15,594 nucleotides of DNA from Treponema sp. (lineage in GTDB: Bacteria; Spirochaetota; Spirochaetia; Treponematales; Breznakiellaceae), in assembly GCA_031290325.1 (NCBI GenBank), contig JAITNU010000049.1:1-15594 (forward strand), written 5' to 3'. A program made the position numbers and the translations under genes. The notes beneath the pieces were generated by a model. The model was not told the DNA's origin and did not search any database. It worked only from the letters and a program-made list of their open reading frames with translations. Below are positions 1 to 8,296 of this stretch, piece after piece. The number at the start of each line of letters is the position of its first letter. The first letter of the stretch is position 1.

Positions 1-162
1 CAAGGTTCCGATGTATACCGGCTGCTCACATTTCACCTTATTCGCTAACCTGTATCACTAATAATATATAGCACCTTTATCTATTTGTCTACTAAATAAT
101 GAAAAATATTTTCGAATTTTTTGTAAGTATCCAGGTGGCCTCCTATTTTAGTATAAATATAC

Positions 163-180
163 AAATTATTGTTATAATTT
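163..180. repeat. AT-rich perfect inverted repeat downstream of the tetR stop
   Basis: Arms AAATTAT and ATAATTT (7 bp, perfect) flank a 4-base loop. The repeat lies 22 bases beyond the stop codon of the minus-strand regulator gene. A second small palindrome, GTATA-AA-TATAC, sits next to it at 151-162. The stem could end the regulator transcript, but it is AT-only and has no clean U tract, so a terminator call would be weak. The rest of 1-202 is AT-rich and I see no supportable gene in it. Confidence 0.3.
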
Positions 181-202
181 TCATGCGTATATGCCCGCCT
201 GT

Positions 203-757
203 TTAATGGAGCAGTTTAATGAGCATCTCGGCCATTTGCCGCACAGGGATACTCAGGTTGTTTTTTAACCAATATTGTACAAGCCCAATACTGCCGTTCA
301 CGATAAATTCAAAGAAATACGCCTTCATTTCTTCAGTAATTCCTCTTTGAGCGTAAAATTCCCCGCTATGATCCTGTCGCACTAAACCCAGCAACTTTCT
401 TTGAAAATAAATATCTCCGTTCTCACTCAATAAAATCTGAACCTCGTTGCTATTTTCCGCGATATAGGTAAAAAGTTCTTCCCCCATATTCATCGCTTCG
501 TGCCTGCTATTTTGATAGTCATACTTTTTCAGCATGCTTTTGAACGATAAAAGCGCTTCTTCTTCTATCTGCCGGAGCAGGTCATATTGGTCGGTGTAAT
601 GAGTATAAAAGGTTGAACGATTTATATCAGCCGCCTCGCAGATCTCTTTAATGGTAATGGTGGTAATTTTTTTCACCTTCATAAGCCCTATGAGACTTTC
701 CCGCAATGCCATCCTGGTATAGCGGACTTTCCGGTTTTCTTTAGACCCCGTATCCAT
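203..757 (-). CDS. TetR/AcrR-family transcriptional regulator
   Basis: A 184-residue one-component repressor-type regulator. An N-terminal helix-turn-helix spans about residues 33-55, with the typical order TIKEICEAADINRSTFYTHY. The C-terminal all-helical ligand and dimerisation half ends with an FIVNGSIGLVQYWL segment, resembling the TetR_C_8 / DhaS-like group. I chose ATG 757 because a purine-rich AAGGGGGAA lies about 6 bases upstream. An in-frame ATG at 802 would add 15 residues (MFCCFYEKFF...) that do not look like TetR sequence and has no clear ribosome site. The gene diverges from the RND export operon at 930, the usual arrangement for a local repressor of an efflux operon that also controls itself. 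The family call is secure; the ligand and target are inferred from position only. Confidence 0.92.
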   Translation of the reverse strand: MDTGSKENRKVRYTRMALRESLIGLMKVKKITTITIKEICEAADINRSTFYTHYTDQYDLLRQIEEEALLSFKSMLKKYDYQNSRHEAMNMGEELFTYIAENSNEVQILLSENGDIYFQRKLLGLVRQDHSGEFYAQRGITEEMKAYFFEFIVNGSIGLVQYWLKNNLSIPVRQMAEMLIKLLH

Positions 758-929
758 TAGATTCCCCCTTGAAAAAAATTTTTCATAAAAACAACAAAAC
801 ACAGTGTTGTGTTGGATTCACCACGTTTCTAAATAACTTGTTGTTGTTTTCTAATTATAGTGTAGTTAAATTTTATTTGAAAGTCAAGGGAAACAAACCG
901 AACTTTCCGAACAAATTGAGGGGTATCGA
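758..929. promoter_or_regulatory. Divergent tetR / RND-operon promoter region
   Basis: This 172-bp AT-rich gap separates the two divergent start codons. Near its middle, TATAGT (856-861, plus) and TATAAT (854-859, minus) overlap, so each direction has a plausible -10 element over the same bases. A TTTCAA lies 17 bases upstream of the minus-strand TATAAT. No good -35 is spaced correctly for the plus-strand element. The exporter start at 930 is preceded by GAGGGG with a 6-base spacer. Overlapping divergent -10 elements would let one bound regulator affect both genes. The exact promoters are guesses from pattern. Confidence 0.4.
798..813. promoter_or_regulatory. Candidate TetR operator: 16-bp inverted repeat
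   Basis: AACACA-GTGT-TGTGTT is a perfect 6-4-6 inverted repeat, 41 bases upstream of the tetR start and about 40 bases from the overlapping -10 elements. Dyads of this size in a tetR/transporter divergent gap are the usual TetR-family binding sites. Binding here would readily block the regulator's own transcript; its reach to the exporter promoter is less obvious. Assigning it as the operator is inference. Confidence 0.35.
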
Positions 930-3530
930 ATGGAGAAATTATTTAAGAAGCCGGTTCTGGTGATTGGTGTTATCGCGCTCATCACCGTATTTTTCACGTT
1001 GCAACTGCCGAGAGCCGAGTTGGACAACAACAACTACCGCTTTCTACCGGAGACTCACCAAGCCCGCATTGATATGGACCACATTGACGCCGCCTTTGGC
1101 AGTTCAACCCTTATTCTGGTGGGACTGGAACGCCCTTACGGGACAGTATTTGAAGGCGACTTCCTCGCGCTGATTAAGAATTATGTGAGCCAGGTTGAAA
1201 ACATCGGGATTGTGCAGAACGTAAACTCGATAGTAACAACCGATTATATCACCGGCGACGATGAAAGCATTATCGCCCAGCCGCTGGTAGACAATGACTT
1301 TTCCGGCGCGCCAGAAGAGATTGCCGAACTGAAAACCCGTATCGCCTCGTGGGATATTTTCAAGAGGTCCCTTGTCTCGGACGACCAGTCCGCCACACAA
1401 ATTCTTGTTTCCCTCGATGTTTCGAGGGAAGAAGCAGGACGCGCTGATGTTATCGAGAGTCTCGTTAAGATACGCGATATGGCGCGGGAAATGTTTGACA
1501 GCACCGCCAACGTGTATGTTACGGGAATGCCGGTCATCAGCGCCACCATCAATGAGGCGATGATTGCCGACCTTATCCTGCTGATACCGCTGTTTATTCT
1601 GGTGGTACTGCTGGTGCTTTTTATCTCCTTCCGCCGGTTTTCTATGGTACTGCTTCCGCTTCTTACCGTGGCGGTGGCGGTTATCTGGACGGTTGGCGCG
1701 ATGCCGCTTTTCGGGGTAAAACTCTCGATCCTTTCCACCTTGCTGCCGGTGATCCTCGTCGCTGTGGGGAGCGCGTACGGTATCCATATCGTATCGCATT
1801 ATGCTGATGATATACAGAATCGCGCCTTAAGTGTTCAGGAACACCGCGACGTTGTGTTCGCGCTTATGAGGAAAATCATCAAACCGGTATTTTTCGCGTC
1901 CCTTACCACCTTTGCCGGTTTTCTTTCATTCTGTTTTACCTCTGTACTTCCTGTCCGGGAATTCGGGATTTTCGCAAGTTTTGGGGTGCTCGCGTGCTTC
2001 ACCGTGGCGGTAAGCCTTATCCCCGGGCTCATCCTCATTCGGGGTCCGCGCCGTCCCCGTAGGTTAGGCGCTCCGCTTACCGGAAGTTCCACCGACCCGT
2101 TCAGCGAAGCTATGGCCGATGGGTTTCTCGCGGTGGCACAGAAGAAACACTTTGTCATGGTTGTTACCGTAGCGCTTATCGCGGTTTCCATGTATGGATT
2201 TTCAAAACTGATAATCGATAACGTCCTGGTGGAGTATTTTAAAAACACCACCGACATAAGCCGCTCCGACCGGTTTATCCGTGAAAAATTCGGTGGTTCC
2301 AAAGAACTCAGCTTAGTCGTTGAGGCGGACAGCGCGGAAGCCCTGCTTACTCCTGAGGTATTAAGCGCTATTGACAGGCTGGAGCGCTACCTCACCGACC
2401 GTGTTCCTGCGGTGGGCAAGGTGATTGGTTTTACCGATTTTGTGAAACGTATCAATCAGGTGTTTAATGTCGGTCAAAGCCCGGAGGGTTTGCAACCCAT
2501 AGCCATTGCGGAAAGCGATACCGGCGATTTTGGATTTGGCGGTATGGATACATTTGGATTTGATGAAAGTACGGAACTCCCGTCGGTAAACGATCTTGTT
2601 TCAGACGCTGCCGATCAATATAGCGCCGCTGATTTGCTTGCCCTGCTTACTATCGCCGCCGGAACATCGGCAGATATGAGCGGTAACGACCTGGTGCGGG
2701 AACTCCAGCGTCTGGTGAACTATGAGGGTATGTCCTATTATGAAATTCCCGTGGACCCAAAACGGTATGGGAAAACAGAACCAGAAGCATTACAACAGTT
2801 GGTTTCTAATTATCTGATATTGCTTTCGGGGGACATCAGTGATTATGCGAACGACCCGCTGGAGCCGACGTCCATCAAAACCATGATACAGCTTCGTACC
2901 CTGGGACAAAAAGACAGTCAGGAGGTACTCGACCAAATCGCCGCGTATTTGGACACCAATCTCCCAGAAAACACACGCTATCTCATTGGCGGTTCGGTGC
3001 TACAGGAAGACGCCATAACTAACCTTGTCCTGGAGTCCCAGTTCATATCGATTCCCCTTGCCTTGCTCGTAGTTTTTATCATCCTCTCCCTGTCCCACCG
3101 TTCTATAATCGCCGGACTTATCGGCATTGTGCCGCTGTCGATTACGATACTCTGCAATTTCGCGGTGATGGGATTTCTGGGAATCAAGCTCAACATCGCC
3201 ACCTCGTTAATAGGTAGCCTGACGGTAGGTATCGGTATTGATTATACCATTCACTACCTTGAAAGCTATAAGCGCGAATATCGCGCCGCAAACGGACAGG
3301 GTGATTTTCTGCGCCGGACATTTTTGAGTTCTGGTAAAGCAATCCTCATCAACGCGGTATCCGTTGCCGCGGGCTTTGCGGTGATTGCCTTTTCCCAGTT
3401 CAATTTGCTCATCGATCTTGGAGTCCTCATCGCGTTTTCCATGCTTATGAGCGCCCTGATAAGCCTTACGGTACTTCCCGTGCTGCTTACCCTTATCAAA
3501 CCACGGTTCATTTGCCGGCAAAAGGCATAA
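930..3530 (+). CDS. RND-superfamily (MMPL/HAE3-type) exporter
   Basis: An 866-residue inner-membrane transporter with the internal duplication of RND pumps. TM1 is at about 8-25, followed by a periplasmic loop to about 210 and five helices between 211 and 370. TM7 at about 407-424 is followed by a second periplasmic loop (about 430-700) and five helices between about 705 and 857. The TM4-equivalent motif is GSAYGIH (280-286) in the first half and GIDYTIH around D771-Y772 in the second; the second-half aspartate is the expected proton-relay residue. Its length and lack of a large docking domain fit the MMPL/HAE3 group, which exports lipids and other hydrophobic compounds, rather than AcrB. A Gly/Asp/Phe-rich insert lies at about residues 527-550. 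It is followed 22 bases later by a LolA-like carrier gene and a barrel gene, so a trans-envelope role is likely. The substrate is unknown. Confidence 0.93.
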   Translation: MEKLFKKPVLVIGVIALITVFFTLQLPRAELDNNNYRFLPETHQARIDMDHIDAAFGSSTLILVGLERPYGTVFEGDFLALIKNYVSQVENIGIVQNVNSIVTTDYITGDDESIIAQPLVDNDFSGAPEEIAELKTRIASWDIFKRSLVSDDQSATQILVSLDVSREEAGRADVIESLVKIRDMAREMFDSTANVYVTGMPVISATINEAMIADLILLIPLFILVVLLVLFISFRRFSMVLLPLLTVAVAVIWTVGAMPLFGVKLSILSTLLPVILVAVGSAYGIHIVSHYADDIQNRALSVQEHRDVVFALMRKIIKPVFFASLTTFAGFLSFCFTSVLPVREFGIFASFGVLACFTVAVSLIPGLILIRGPRRPRRLGAPLTGSSTDPFSEAMADGFLAVAQKKHFVMVVTVALIAVSMYGFSKLIIDNVLVEYFKNTTDISRSDRFIREKFGGSKELSLVVEADSAEALLTPEVLSAIDRLERYLTDRVPAVGKVIGFTDFVKRINQVFNVGQSPEGLQPIAIAESDTGDFGFGGMDTFGFDESTELPSVNDLVSDAADQYSAADLLALLTIAAGTSADMSGNDLVRELQRLVNYEGMSYYEIPVDPKRYGKTEPEALQQLVSNYLILLSGDISDYANDPLEPTSIKTMIQLRTLGQKDSQEVLDQIAAYLDTNLPENTRYLIGGSVLQEDAITNLVLESQFISIPLALLVVFIILSLSHRSIIAGLIGIVPLSITILCNFAVMGFLGIKLNIATSLIGSLTVGIGIDYTIHYLESYKREYRAANGQGDFLRRTFLSSGKAILINAVSVAAGFAVIAFSQFNLLIDLGVLIAFSMLMSALISLTVLPVLLTLIKPRFICRQKA

Positions 3531-3552
3531 TGTTTGCACAAGGAGTTTTACT

Positions 3553-4341
3553 ATGAAACAAACAATGAAACGGATTACGATGATTATCGTATCACTACTG
3601 CTGGATGCGTCTTTTCTGCACGCCCAGGATGCCGCCGCAATCATTGACGCTTCGAGGAACCGTATTAAGTCAGATACGGTTTCGACGAGAAGCCGCATGG
3701 TGATTAGCGCCAAAGACGGCACAACGAGCGAACGGGCTTTGGACCAGTACGCGAAAAAAGACGCCCGGGGTAACGAAAGAGCGGTTATCGTGTTTCAGCG
3801 CCCTGCGTCTGTCGCCGGAACCCGTTTCCTCACCATGGAAAAACCGAACAGCACTGATGACCGCTGGATATTTCTGCCGTCCCTGGGCAGAGTACGCCGT
3901 ATCGCCGCATCCGAGGGGGGCGGCAGTTTTATGGGAACCGATTTTTCCTATGACGATATGTCCTTGACCACCCGCGATACGGACAAAGACACCCATAGCT
4001 TACTTCGTGAAGAAAACCTGAACGGCGTGGCGTGTTATGTCATTGAATCAAAGCCGAAGGATACGAGCTTTCAGTATTCCCGGTTCGTGTCCTGGATTGA
4101 TAAGAAGACCTCCATCAGTTACAAGATCGAACTCTACGACCAGCGCGGGAATTTGAATAAGCTGATTGAAATGTCCGGCATTAAAGAGATACAGGGACGG
4201 CTCACGCCTACCGTCACCAAAATATCGACCATTGCCGCCGGAACCTCCACCACAATTACCATTGACATCATCAAATACGATGACCCGGTACCGGAAGGCG
4301 TGTTCACCACGACGTATCTTGAAACAGGGAGGGTGCGATGA
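3553..4341 (+). CDS. LolA-like outer-membrane lipoprotein-sorting protein
   Basis: A 262-residue exported protein. A signal peptide covers residues 1-24 with cleavage after HAQ-type residues (FLHAQD) and no lipobox cysteine, so the mature form should be soluble in the periplasm. The mature part matches the family annotated as outer membrane lipoprotein-sorting protein, a LolA-like half-barrel expected to hold acyl chains. Features include an early RMVISAKDG strand, a WIFLPSLGRVRRIA strand, a GGGSFMGTDFSYDDM loop, and late strands leading to PVPEGVFTT. AGGAG lies 7 bases before the ATG. It sits 22 bases after the exporter gene and overlaps the next gene by four bases, so the three proteins are probably co-produced. 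I infer that it shuttles a lipid or lipoprotein between the pump and the outer membrane. Confidence 0.85.
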   Translation: MKQTMKRITMIIVSLLLDASFLHAQDAAAIIDASRNRIKSDTVSTRSRMVISAKDGTTSERALDQYAKKDARGNERAVIVFQRPASVAGTRFLTMEKPNSTDDRWIFLPSLGRVRRIAASEGGGSFMGTDFSYDDMSLTTRDTDKDTHSLLREENLNGVACYVIESKPKDTSFQYSRFVSWIDKKTSISYKIELYDQRGNLNKLIEMSGIKEIQGRLTPTVTKISTIAAGTSTTITIDIIKYDDPVPEGVFTTTYLETGRVR

Positions 4342-5633
4342 AAGGTCTTATGTTTGCTCTTATCGTCTTGCTGTTTGCCGGTAACACGCTTGCCGCGCAG
4401 GAAGGTTTCGGCTTTGATGATGAAGATGGCGCTGTTGGAGCGTCCGCTGGTCTTTCTGTTCCATCGGTAAAAATCAGCGGTGAAGCGGGCGTGTCATTAA
4501 CCGGATTTATCGACGATTTTGACGACGCCGCAAAGGTAAACATGGGCGACGTCTTTTCCGGCAAACTTAATTTCAGCGCCTCTGGCACCAGCGCCGACGC
4601 GGTGATAAACCTGAAGCTCAAGCCTTCCGCCACACCGTTCAGTCTTGACGAGGCGTATGTCCGCGCGTTTTTCGGTTCCCTCAGTATCGAAGGTGGATTG
4701 CGGAAACTCACCTGGGGCAGAGCCGATACCCTGGGGCCGCTGGACGTGATTAATCCCCTTGATTATTCCGATCTTACCGGCATTAATGATGCTTCAACTC
4801 TGAAAATCGCCCGTCCCCTGCTGCACGCTTCCTATACTTTCGGTTCATTCACGAAACTGGAAGCGGTATTTGTCCCTTTGTTTGAGGGACATCGCCTCGC
4901 AACGACCGGACGCTGGATGACCAGCGGCATCACCTTGCAGACTCCCGACACGTTCAATCTGAAATACGCGGGGGCCGGTATGCGCTTTACCACAACGATT
5001 AGTTCTGCCGATATTGGGGCGCAGTATTACTACGGGCATCTATTTAACATCGCAATCAGTAATATCACGCCAATCGTGGACATGACAACAAATCCTCCCA
5101 ATATTACCGGTATGTCTGCCAACATTGACTACAACCGCTATCATCAAATCGGCGTTGATTACGCGCAGGTGCTTGTGGGTTTTAATGTACGCGCTGAGTT
5201 TGCCGCGAACCTCACCGAAGACCTGGCAGGCGATGATGCCACGGTGTATAACCCGCACCTTGCCTGGTCGCTCGGTTTTGACCGCGATCTGTTTTGGGGA
5301 ATAAACGCCAACATTGAAGGCGTTGGTACGGTGCGGCTGTTTGACAGTGCCATTAATCCGCTCTTTGATGTTGAGGCGGGAACCGATATGACCGCCACCC
5401 GGATTATCGCCCGTCTTTCAAAAAAATTCCTGCGTGATGAACTGGAATTACAGCTTGCCGGTATGTGGAATATCGAAGCCGGGGATTTTATACTTATACC
5501 GGTAATTACCTGGACAAAAGGTGATATTGAACTTGAACTTTCCGCGGGTATTTTTGGCGGTGATGAAAAGGGGCAATTTGGACAATACCACAAAAACAAC
5601 TTTGTAAAAGTGGCTATGACCTACACATTTTAA
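4338..5633 (+). CDS. Outer-membrane beta-barrel protein (DUF1302-like)
   Basis: A 431-residue protein with a signal peptide (MKGLMFALIVLLF..., likely cleavage near LAA/QE at about residue 20) and a mature region dominated by alternating beta-strand pattern. It ends in VAMTYTF; a terminal phenylalanine is the typical BAM signal of outer-membrane barrels. W126-GRAD followed by N139-PLD resembles the WG...NP-D element of DUF1302 proteins. DUF1302 genes often travel with a LolA-fold partner (DUF1329) and an RND exporter in proteobacteria, which is the combination found here. The start ATG overlaps the preceding stop (ATGA), and GGGAGG lies just upstream within that gene. Its role as the outer-membrane end of the export path is inferred. 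The domain match is from memory of motifs, not a search. Confidence 0.75.
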   Translation: MKGLMFALIVLLFAGNTLAAQEGFGFDDEDGAVGASAGLSVPSVKISGEAGVSLTGFIDDFDDAAKVNMGDVFSGKLNFSASGTSADAVINLKLKPSATPFSLDEAYVRAFFGSLSIEGGLRKLTWGRADTLGPLDVINPLDYSDLTGINDASTLKIARPLLHASYTFGSFTKLEAVFVPLFEGHRLATTGRWMTSGITLQTPDTFNLKYAGAGMRFTTTISSADIGAQYYYGHLFNIAISNITPIVDMTTNPPNITGMSANIDYNRYHQIGVDYAQVLVGFNVRAEFAANLTEDLAGDDATVYNPHLAWSLGFDRDLFWGINANIEGVGTVRLFDSAINPLFDVEAGTDMTATRIIARLSKKFLRDELELQLAGMWNIEAGDFILIPVITWTKGDIELELSAGIFGGDEKGQFGQYHKNNFVKVAMTYTF

Positions 5634-5649
5634 GGCGGGCCACCTCGCC
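5634..5649 (+). repeat. GC-rich hairpin directly after the export operon
   Basis: GGCGGG-CCAC-CTCGCC forms a six-pair stem (one G-U) with a 4-base loop, beginning at the first base after the barrel gene's stop codon. No U tract follows, so it is not a textbook intrinsic terminator; it may end or protect the mRNA 3' end. The rest of the gap to 5809 shows no gene. A TATAGT at 5781-5786 is a possible -10 for the next operon, but I see no convincing -35. Confidence 0.35.
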
Positions 5650-5809
5650 GAAAACACGGCTTCAAAGCTGGCTGGCAGGAACCTGGAATAAGGATGTATA
5701 AAAATACGTGGGTTGCTAGAAATCGAAAGGTACTGCAGAATTTACATTTTAAAGCTATTTTATTACCCTGTTTCATCCGTTATAGTAATAAGGGAGATGG
5801 AGGAATACT

Positions 5810-8287
5810 ATGTGGGGTGTTATCATCAGGTTCAAAAGTACGGTGAGGCTGCCGGTGAAACGGCTGTATAGCCTACTCTGGGCAGGTTTGTTGTATGTTG
5901 GCGCGGTTTCTTATGGACCGGCCCAAGAGGTGGAAGTGTTTCCTCAAATAGGGCATAGCGGATGGGTAACCAGCGTTGCTTACAGTCCAGATGGACGGCG
6001 GATTGTTTCCGGGTCCGTGGATAATACGGTCAAGATATGGGATGCGGAGAGTGGCCGGGAACTGCGGACCTTCGCGGGGCATAGTGATTGGGTTAATGCG
6101 GTTGCGTATAGCCCGGATGGGCGGTATATTGTTTCTGCTTCTTCGGATAATACGGTCAAGGTATGGGATGCGGAGCGGGATACGCCCCAGACCTTTGCGG
6201 GCCATACTAAGGCGGTAAACGCGGTGGCTTACAGTCCTGATGGCCGCTGGGTTGTTTCCGGTTCTCATGATAAGACCATCAGGATATGGGATGTCGAAAG
6301 CGGCCGGGAACTGCGGACCCTCCTGGGTCATACCGGCGGGATAGTTGCAGTGGCCTATAGCCCCAATGGGACGCAGATCGTCTCAGGTTCGGTGGATCAT
6401 ACTATCAAGGTGTGGGATGCGGTAAGTGGCCATGAATTGGGAACCTTGTCCGGACATACCAAGGAGGTAAACTCCGTGGCCTATAGTCCTGACGGGAAGT
6501 GGATCGTCTCTGGTTCTGCGGATAATACGGTCAAGGTCTGGGATACGGAGCTGGGTGTATCCAGGACCTTTACCGGACATACCAATAGCGTCAGTTTTGT
6601 CAGGTACAGCCCGGATGGGAAGTGGATCAGCTCTGGTTCCGGGGATAATACGATCAAGGTCTGGAATGTGGAGAGCGGATCATCCCGGACCCTGGTGGGC
6701 CATGCATCCCTGGTAAGCGCGGTGGGGTACAGCCCGGACGGACGGCGGATCGTCTCTGGTTCACGGGATAATACGCTCAGAATATGGGATCTGGAGCGCG
6801 GGCCTTTGCAGACCCTGGGGGGGCATACGGGCTGGGTCAGCTCAGTGGCCTATAGCCCTGATGGGCGCTGGGTTGTTTCCGGGTCAGTGGACAGTACCGT
6901 TAAGATATGGGATGTGGAGCAAGGATCATGCCGGACCCTGGGAGGGCATACCCAGTCGGTATACGCCGTTGCCTATAGCCCTGATGGGCAGTGGATCGTC
7001 TCCGGTTCTGCGGATAATACCATCAAGATATGGAATGTGGAGCGCGGATCCCCTTGGACTCTGGTGGGCCATACGGGCTGGGTCAGTTCCGTGGCCTACA
7101 GCCCTGATGGGCGACGAATCGTCTCTGGTTCTGGGGATAATACTATCAAGGTCTGGGACGCGGCAAATGGCCAGGAACTGCGGACCCTGGCAGGCCATAC
7201 GGGCTGGGTCAGCTCCGTGGCCTATAGCCCTGATGGGCGATGGATCGTCTCTGGTTCCCGGGATAGGACTATCAAGGTTTGGGATGCGGAGAGCGGCCAG
7301 GAACTGCGAACCTTAACCGGCCATACTAAGGGGGTAAACTCCGTGGCCTATAGTCCTGATGGGAAGTGGATCGTCTCCGGTTCCGGGGATAACGCCATTA
7401 AGATATGGAACGCCGAGAGCGAGCAGGAATTGCGGACTCCGCTTTCAGGGTACACGGACCTGATAAGCTCTGTGATGTACAGCCCGGATGGGCGGCGCCT
7501 GGTCACCGGTTCCGGGTATACTAATACCCTTAAGGTGTGGGACCTCGATAGCGGGAAGGAACTCAAGACCCTTACAGGGCATACCTGGAATGTAAACTCC
7601 GTGGCCTACAGCCCCGATGGCCGGCGGATCGTCTCGGGTTCCTGGGATGGTTCGATCAGGATCTGGGATGGAGACAACGGTACTGAGCTGCTGCGCTGTA
7701 TCGCCTTTGTTGGTGATGGTGAATGGGTCTGCATTACCCCAGAGGGCTACTATAACGCCTCTCCCAAGGGGGATGAGCACCTCAATGTCCGGCGGGGGAA
7801 TATGGTGTATTCTATCGATCAGTACCGGTCTGTCTACTATAAGCCTGAGCTACTCTCCCTGGCGGGGAATGTCCGTCCTCCTATTGAAATCGACGTCCCT
7901 GCTGATGCCGCTCCGCCGGTGGTGGTTATCCGCAGCCCTGAACACAAAAGCACCCTTCCGCCGGGAGTGGGGCGGGTTTCTGTAGCAGTTATCGACAAAA
8001 AGCAGGGGGTTACGAACATTAAGGTACTGGTGAATGGAAAGGTCATAAAGACTGAAACTGTTAGTACGGTACCTGCCGGTTCTGAGACTGGAGAGCAAGA
8101 ATATCGGGTGGACTTTGTTTTTCCGATTACCTTTGCCCTGGGAATGAGCCACATTGAAGTGCGGGTAACCAATGGGGATGCTGAGGGGCGGGACAGTGTG
8201 GATGTTACCATTGATACTGCTACGGACTCTGCGATAGACCCCTCACTCAAGAGTGATAGTATATTATACGAGCGTGTTTCACCATAG
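5810..8287 (+). CDS. Exported 14-repeat WD40 double-propeller protein
   Basis: An 825-residue protein starting at ATG 5810, with GGAGG six bases upstream. Basic residues (R7, K9, R13, K17, R18) precede a hydrophobic stretch (about 20-32) and an AQE cleavage-like site near residue 39, so it is probably exported. Residues 48-629 are 14 consecutive WD40 repeats of 41-43 residues, each with GH...V.SVAYSPDGR..VSGS.DNT.K.WD, enough for two seven-bladed propellers. Residues about 630-700 carry EWV-TPEGYY and RSVYYKPELL, a module I know from WD40 proteins that end in a caspase-like (C14) domain. An Ig-like strand-rich region follows at about 705-800. No protease domain follows; the protein simply stops. 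The function is unknown, and a scaffold for protein partners is the safest reading. Its stop codon overlaps the Shine-Dalgarno of the next gene. Confidence 0.92.
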   Translation: MWGVIIRFKSTVRLPVKRLYSLLWAGLLYVGAVSYGPAQEVEVFPQIGHSGWVTSVAYSPDGRRIVSGSVDNTVKIWDAESGRELRTFAGHSDWVNAVAYSPDGRYIVSASSDNTVKVWDAERDTPQTFAGHTKAVNAVAYSPDGRWVVSGSHDKTIRIWDVESGRELRTLLGHTGGIVAVAYSPNGTQIVSGSVDHTIKVWDAVSGHELGTLSGHTKEVNSVAYSPDGKWIVSGSADNTVKVWDTELGVSRTFTGHTNSVSFVRYSPDGKWISSGSGDNTIKVWNVESGSSRTLVGHASLVSAVGYSPDGRRIVSGSRDNTLRIWDLERGPLQTLGGHTGWVSSVAYSPDGRWVVSGSVDSTVKIWDVEQGSCRTLGGHTQSVYAVAYSPDGQWIVSGSADNTIKIWNVERGSPWTLVGHTGWVSSVAYSPDGRRIVSGSGDNTIKVWDAANGQELRTLAGHTGWVSSVAYSPDGRWIVSGSRDRTIKVWDAESGQELRTLTGHTKGVNSVAYSPDGKWIVSGSGDNAIKIWNAESEQELRTPLSGYTDLISSVMYSPDGRRLVTGSGYTNTLKVWDLDSGKELKTLTGHTWNVNSVAYSPDGRRIVSGSWDGSIRIWDGDNGTELLRCIAFVGDGEWVCITPEGYYNASPKGDEHLNVRRGNMVYSIDQYRSVYYKPELLSLAGNVRPPIEIDVPADAAPPVVVIRSPEHKSTLPPGVGRVSVAVIDKKQGVTNIKVLVNGKVIKTETVSTVPAGSETGEQEYRVDFVFPITFALGMSHIEVRVTNGDAEGRDSVDVTIDTATDSAIDPSLKSDSILYERVSP
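5951..7696 (+). repeat. Tandem array of 14 WD40-coding units (123-129 bp each)
   Basis: The DNA encoding the propeller is a head-to-tail array with unit lengths that are multiples of three, so gain or loss of a unit keeps the frame. Several units are very similar at the nucleotide level: those near 6826, 7072 and 7198 all carry GGGCTGGGTCAG followed by a nearly identical block through the SPDG codons. Unit 13 is irregular: GY replaces GH and two residues are inserted before LKVWD. Such arrays are prone to recombination and to assembly collapse. Confidence 0.9.
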
Positions 8288-8291
8288 GAGG
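8286..8291 (+). promoter_or_regulatory. Shine-Dalgarno deciding the cobT-like start, overlapping the WD40 stop
   Basis: AGGAGG begins inside the TAG stop codon of the WD40 gene (8285-8287) and lies five bases before GTG 8297. It would overlap the other in-frame GTG at 8291. The spacing therefore favours 8297. The overlap of stop and ribosome site suggests translational coupling. Confidence 0.7.
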
Positions 8292-8296
8292 TGCCT

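Noticed and set aside
1..61. Short open frames at the window edge (stops at 46-48 and 59-61, plus) and a minus-strand frame from GTG near 38 running off the edge
   Set aside because: Each is 12-20 codons, none resembles a known protein tail, and there is no properly spaced ribosome site for the minus-strand one.
131..145. AGGAGG on the minus strand near 139-144
   Set aside because: No ATG, GTG or TTG follows at usable spacing with an open frame; probably chance.
150..180. Perfect TATAAT on the plus strand at 173-178 as a promoter
   Set aside because: No -35 at proper spacing and no plus-strand gene downstream; the next gene is convergent.
1104..1799. Long minus-strand open frame inside the RND gene
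   Set aside because: Composition (His, Arg and Gln rich) and complete overlap with a clear transporter gene mark it as a shadow frame.
5741..5786. TTTACA (5741-5746) and TATAGT (5781-5786) as a promoter for the WD40 operon
   Set aside because: The two are 34 bases apart, too far to pair, and neither has a good partner.
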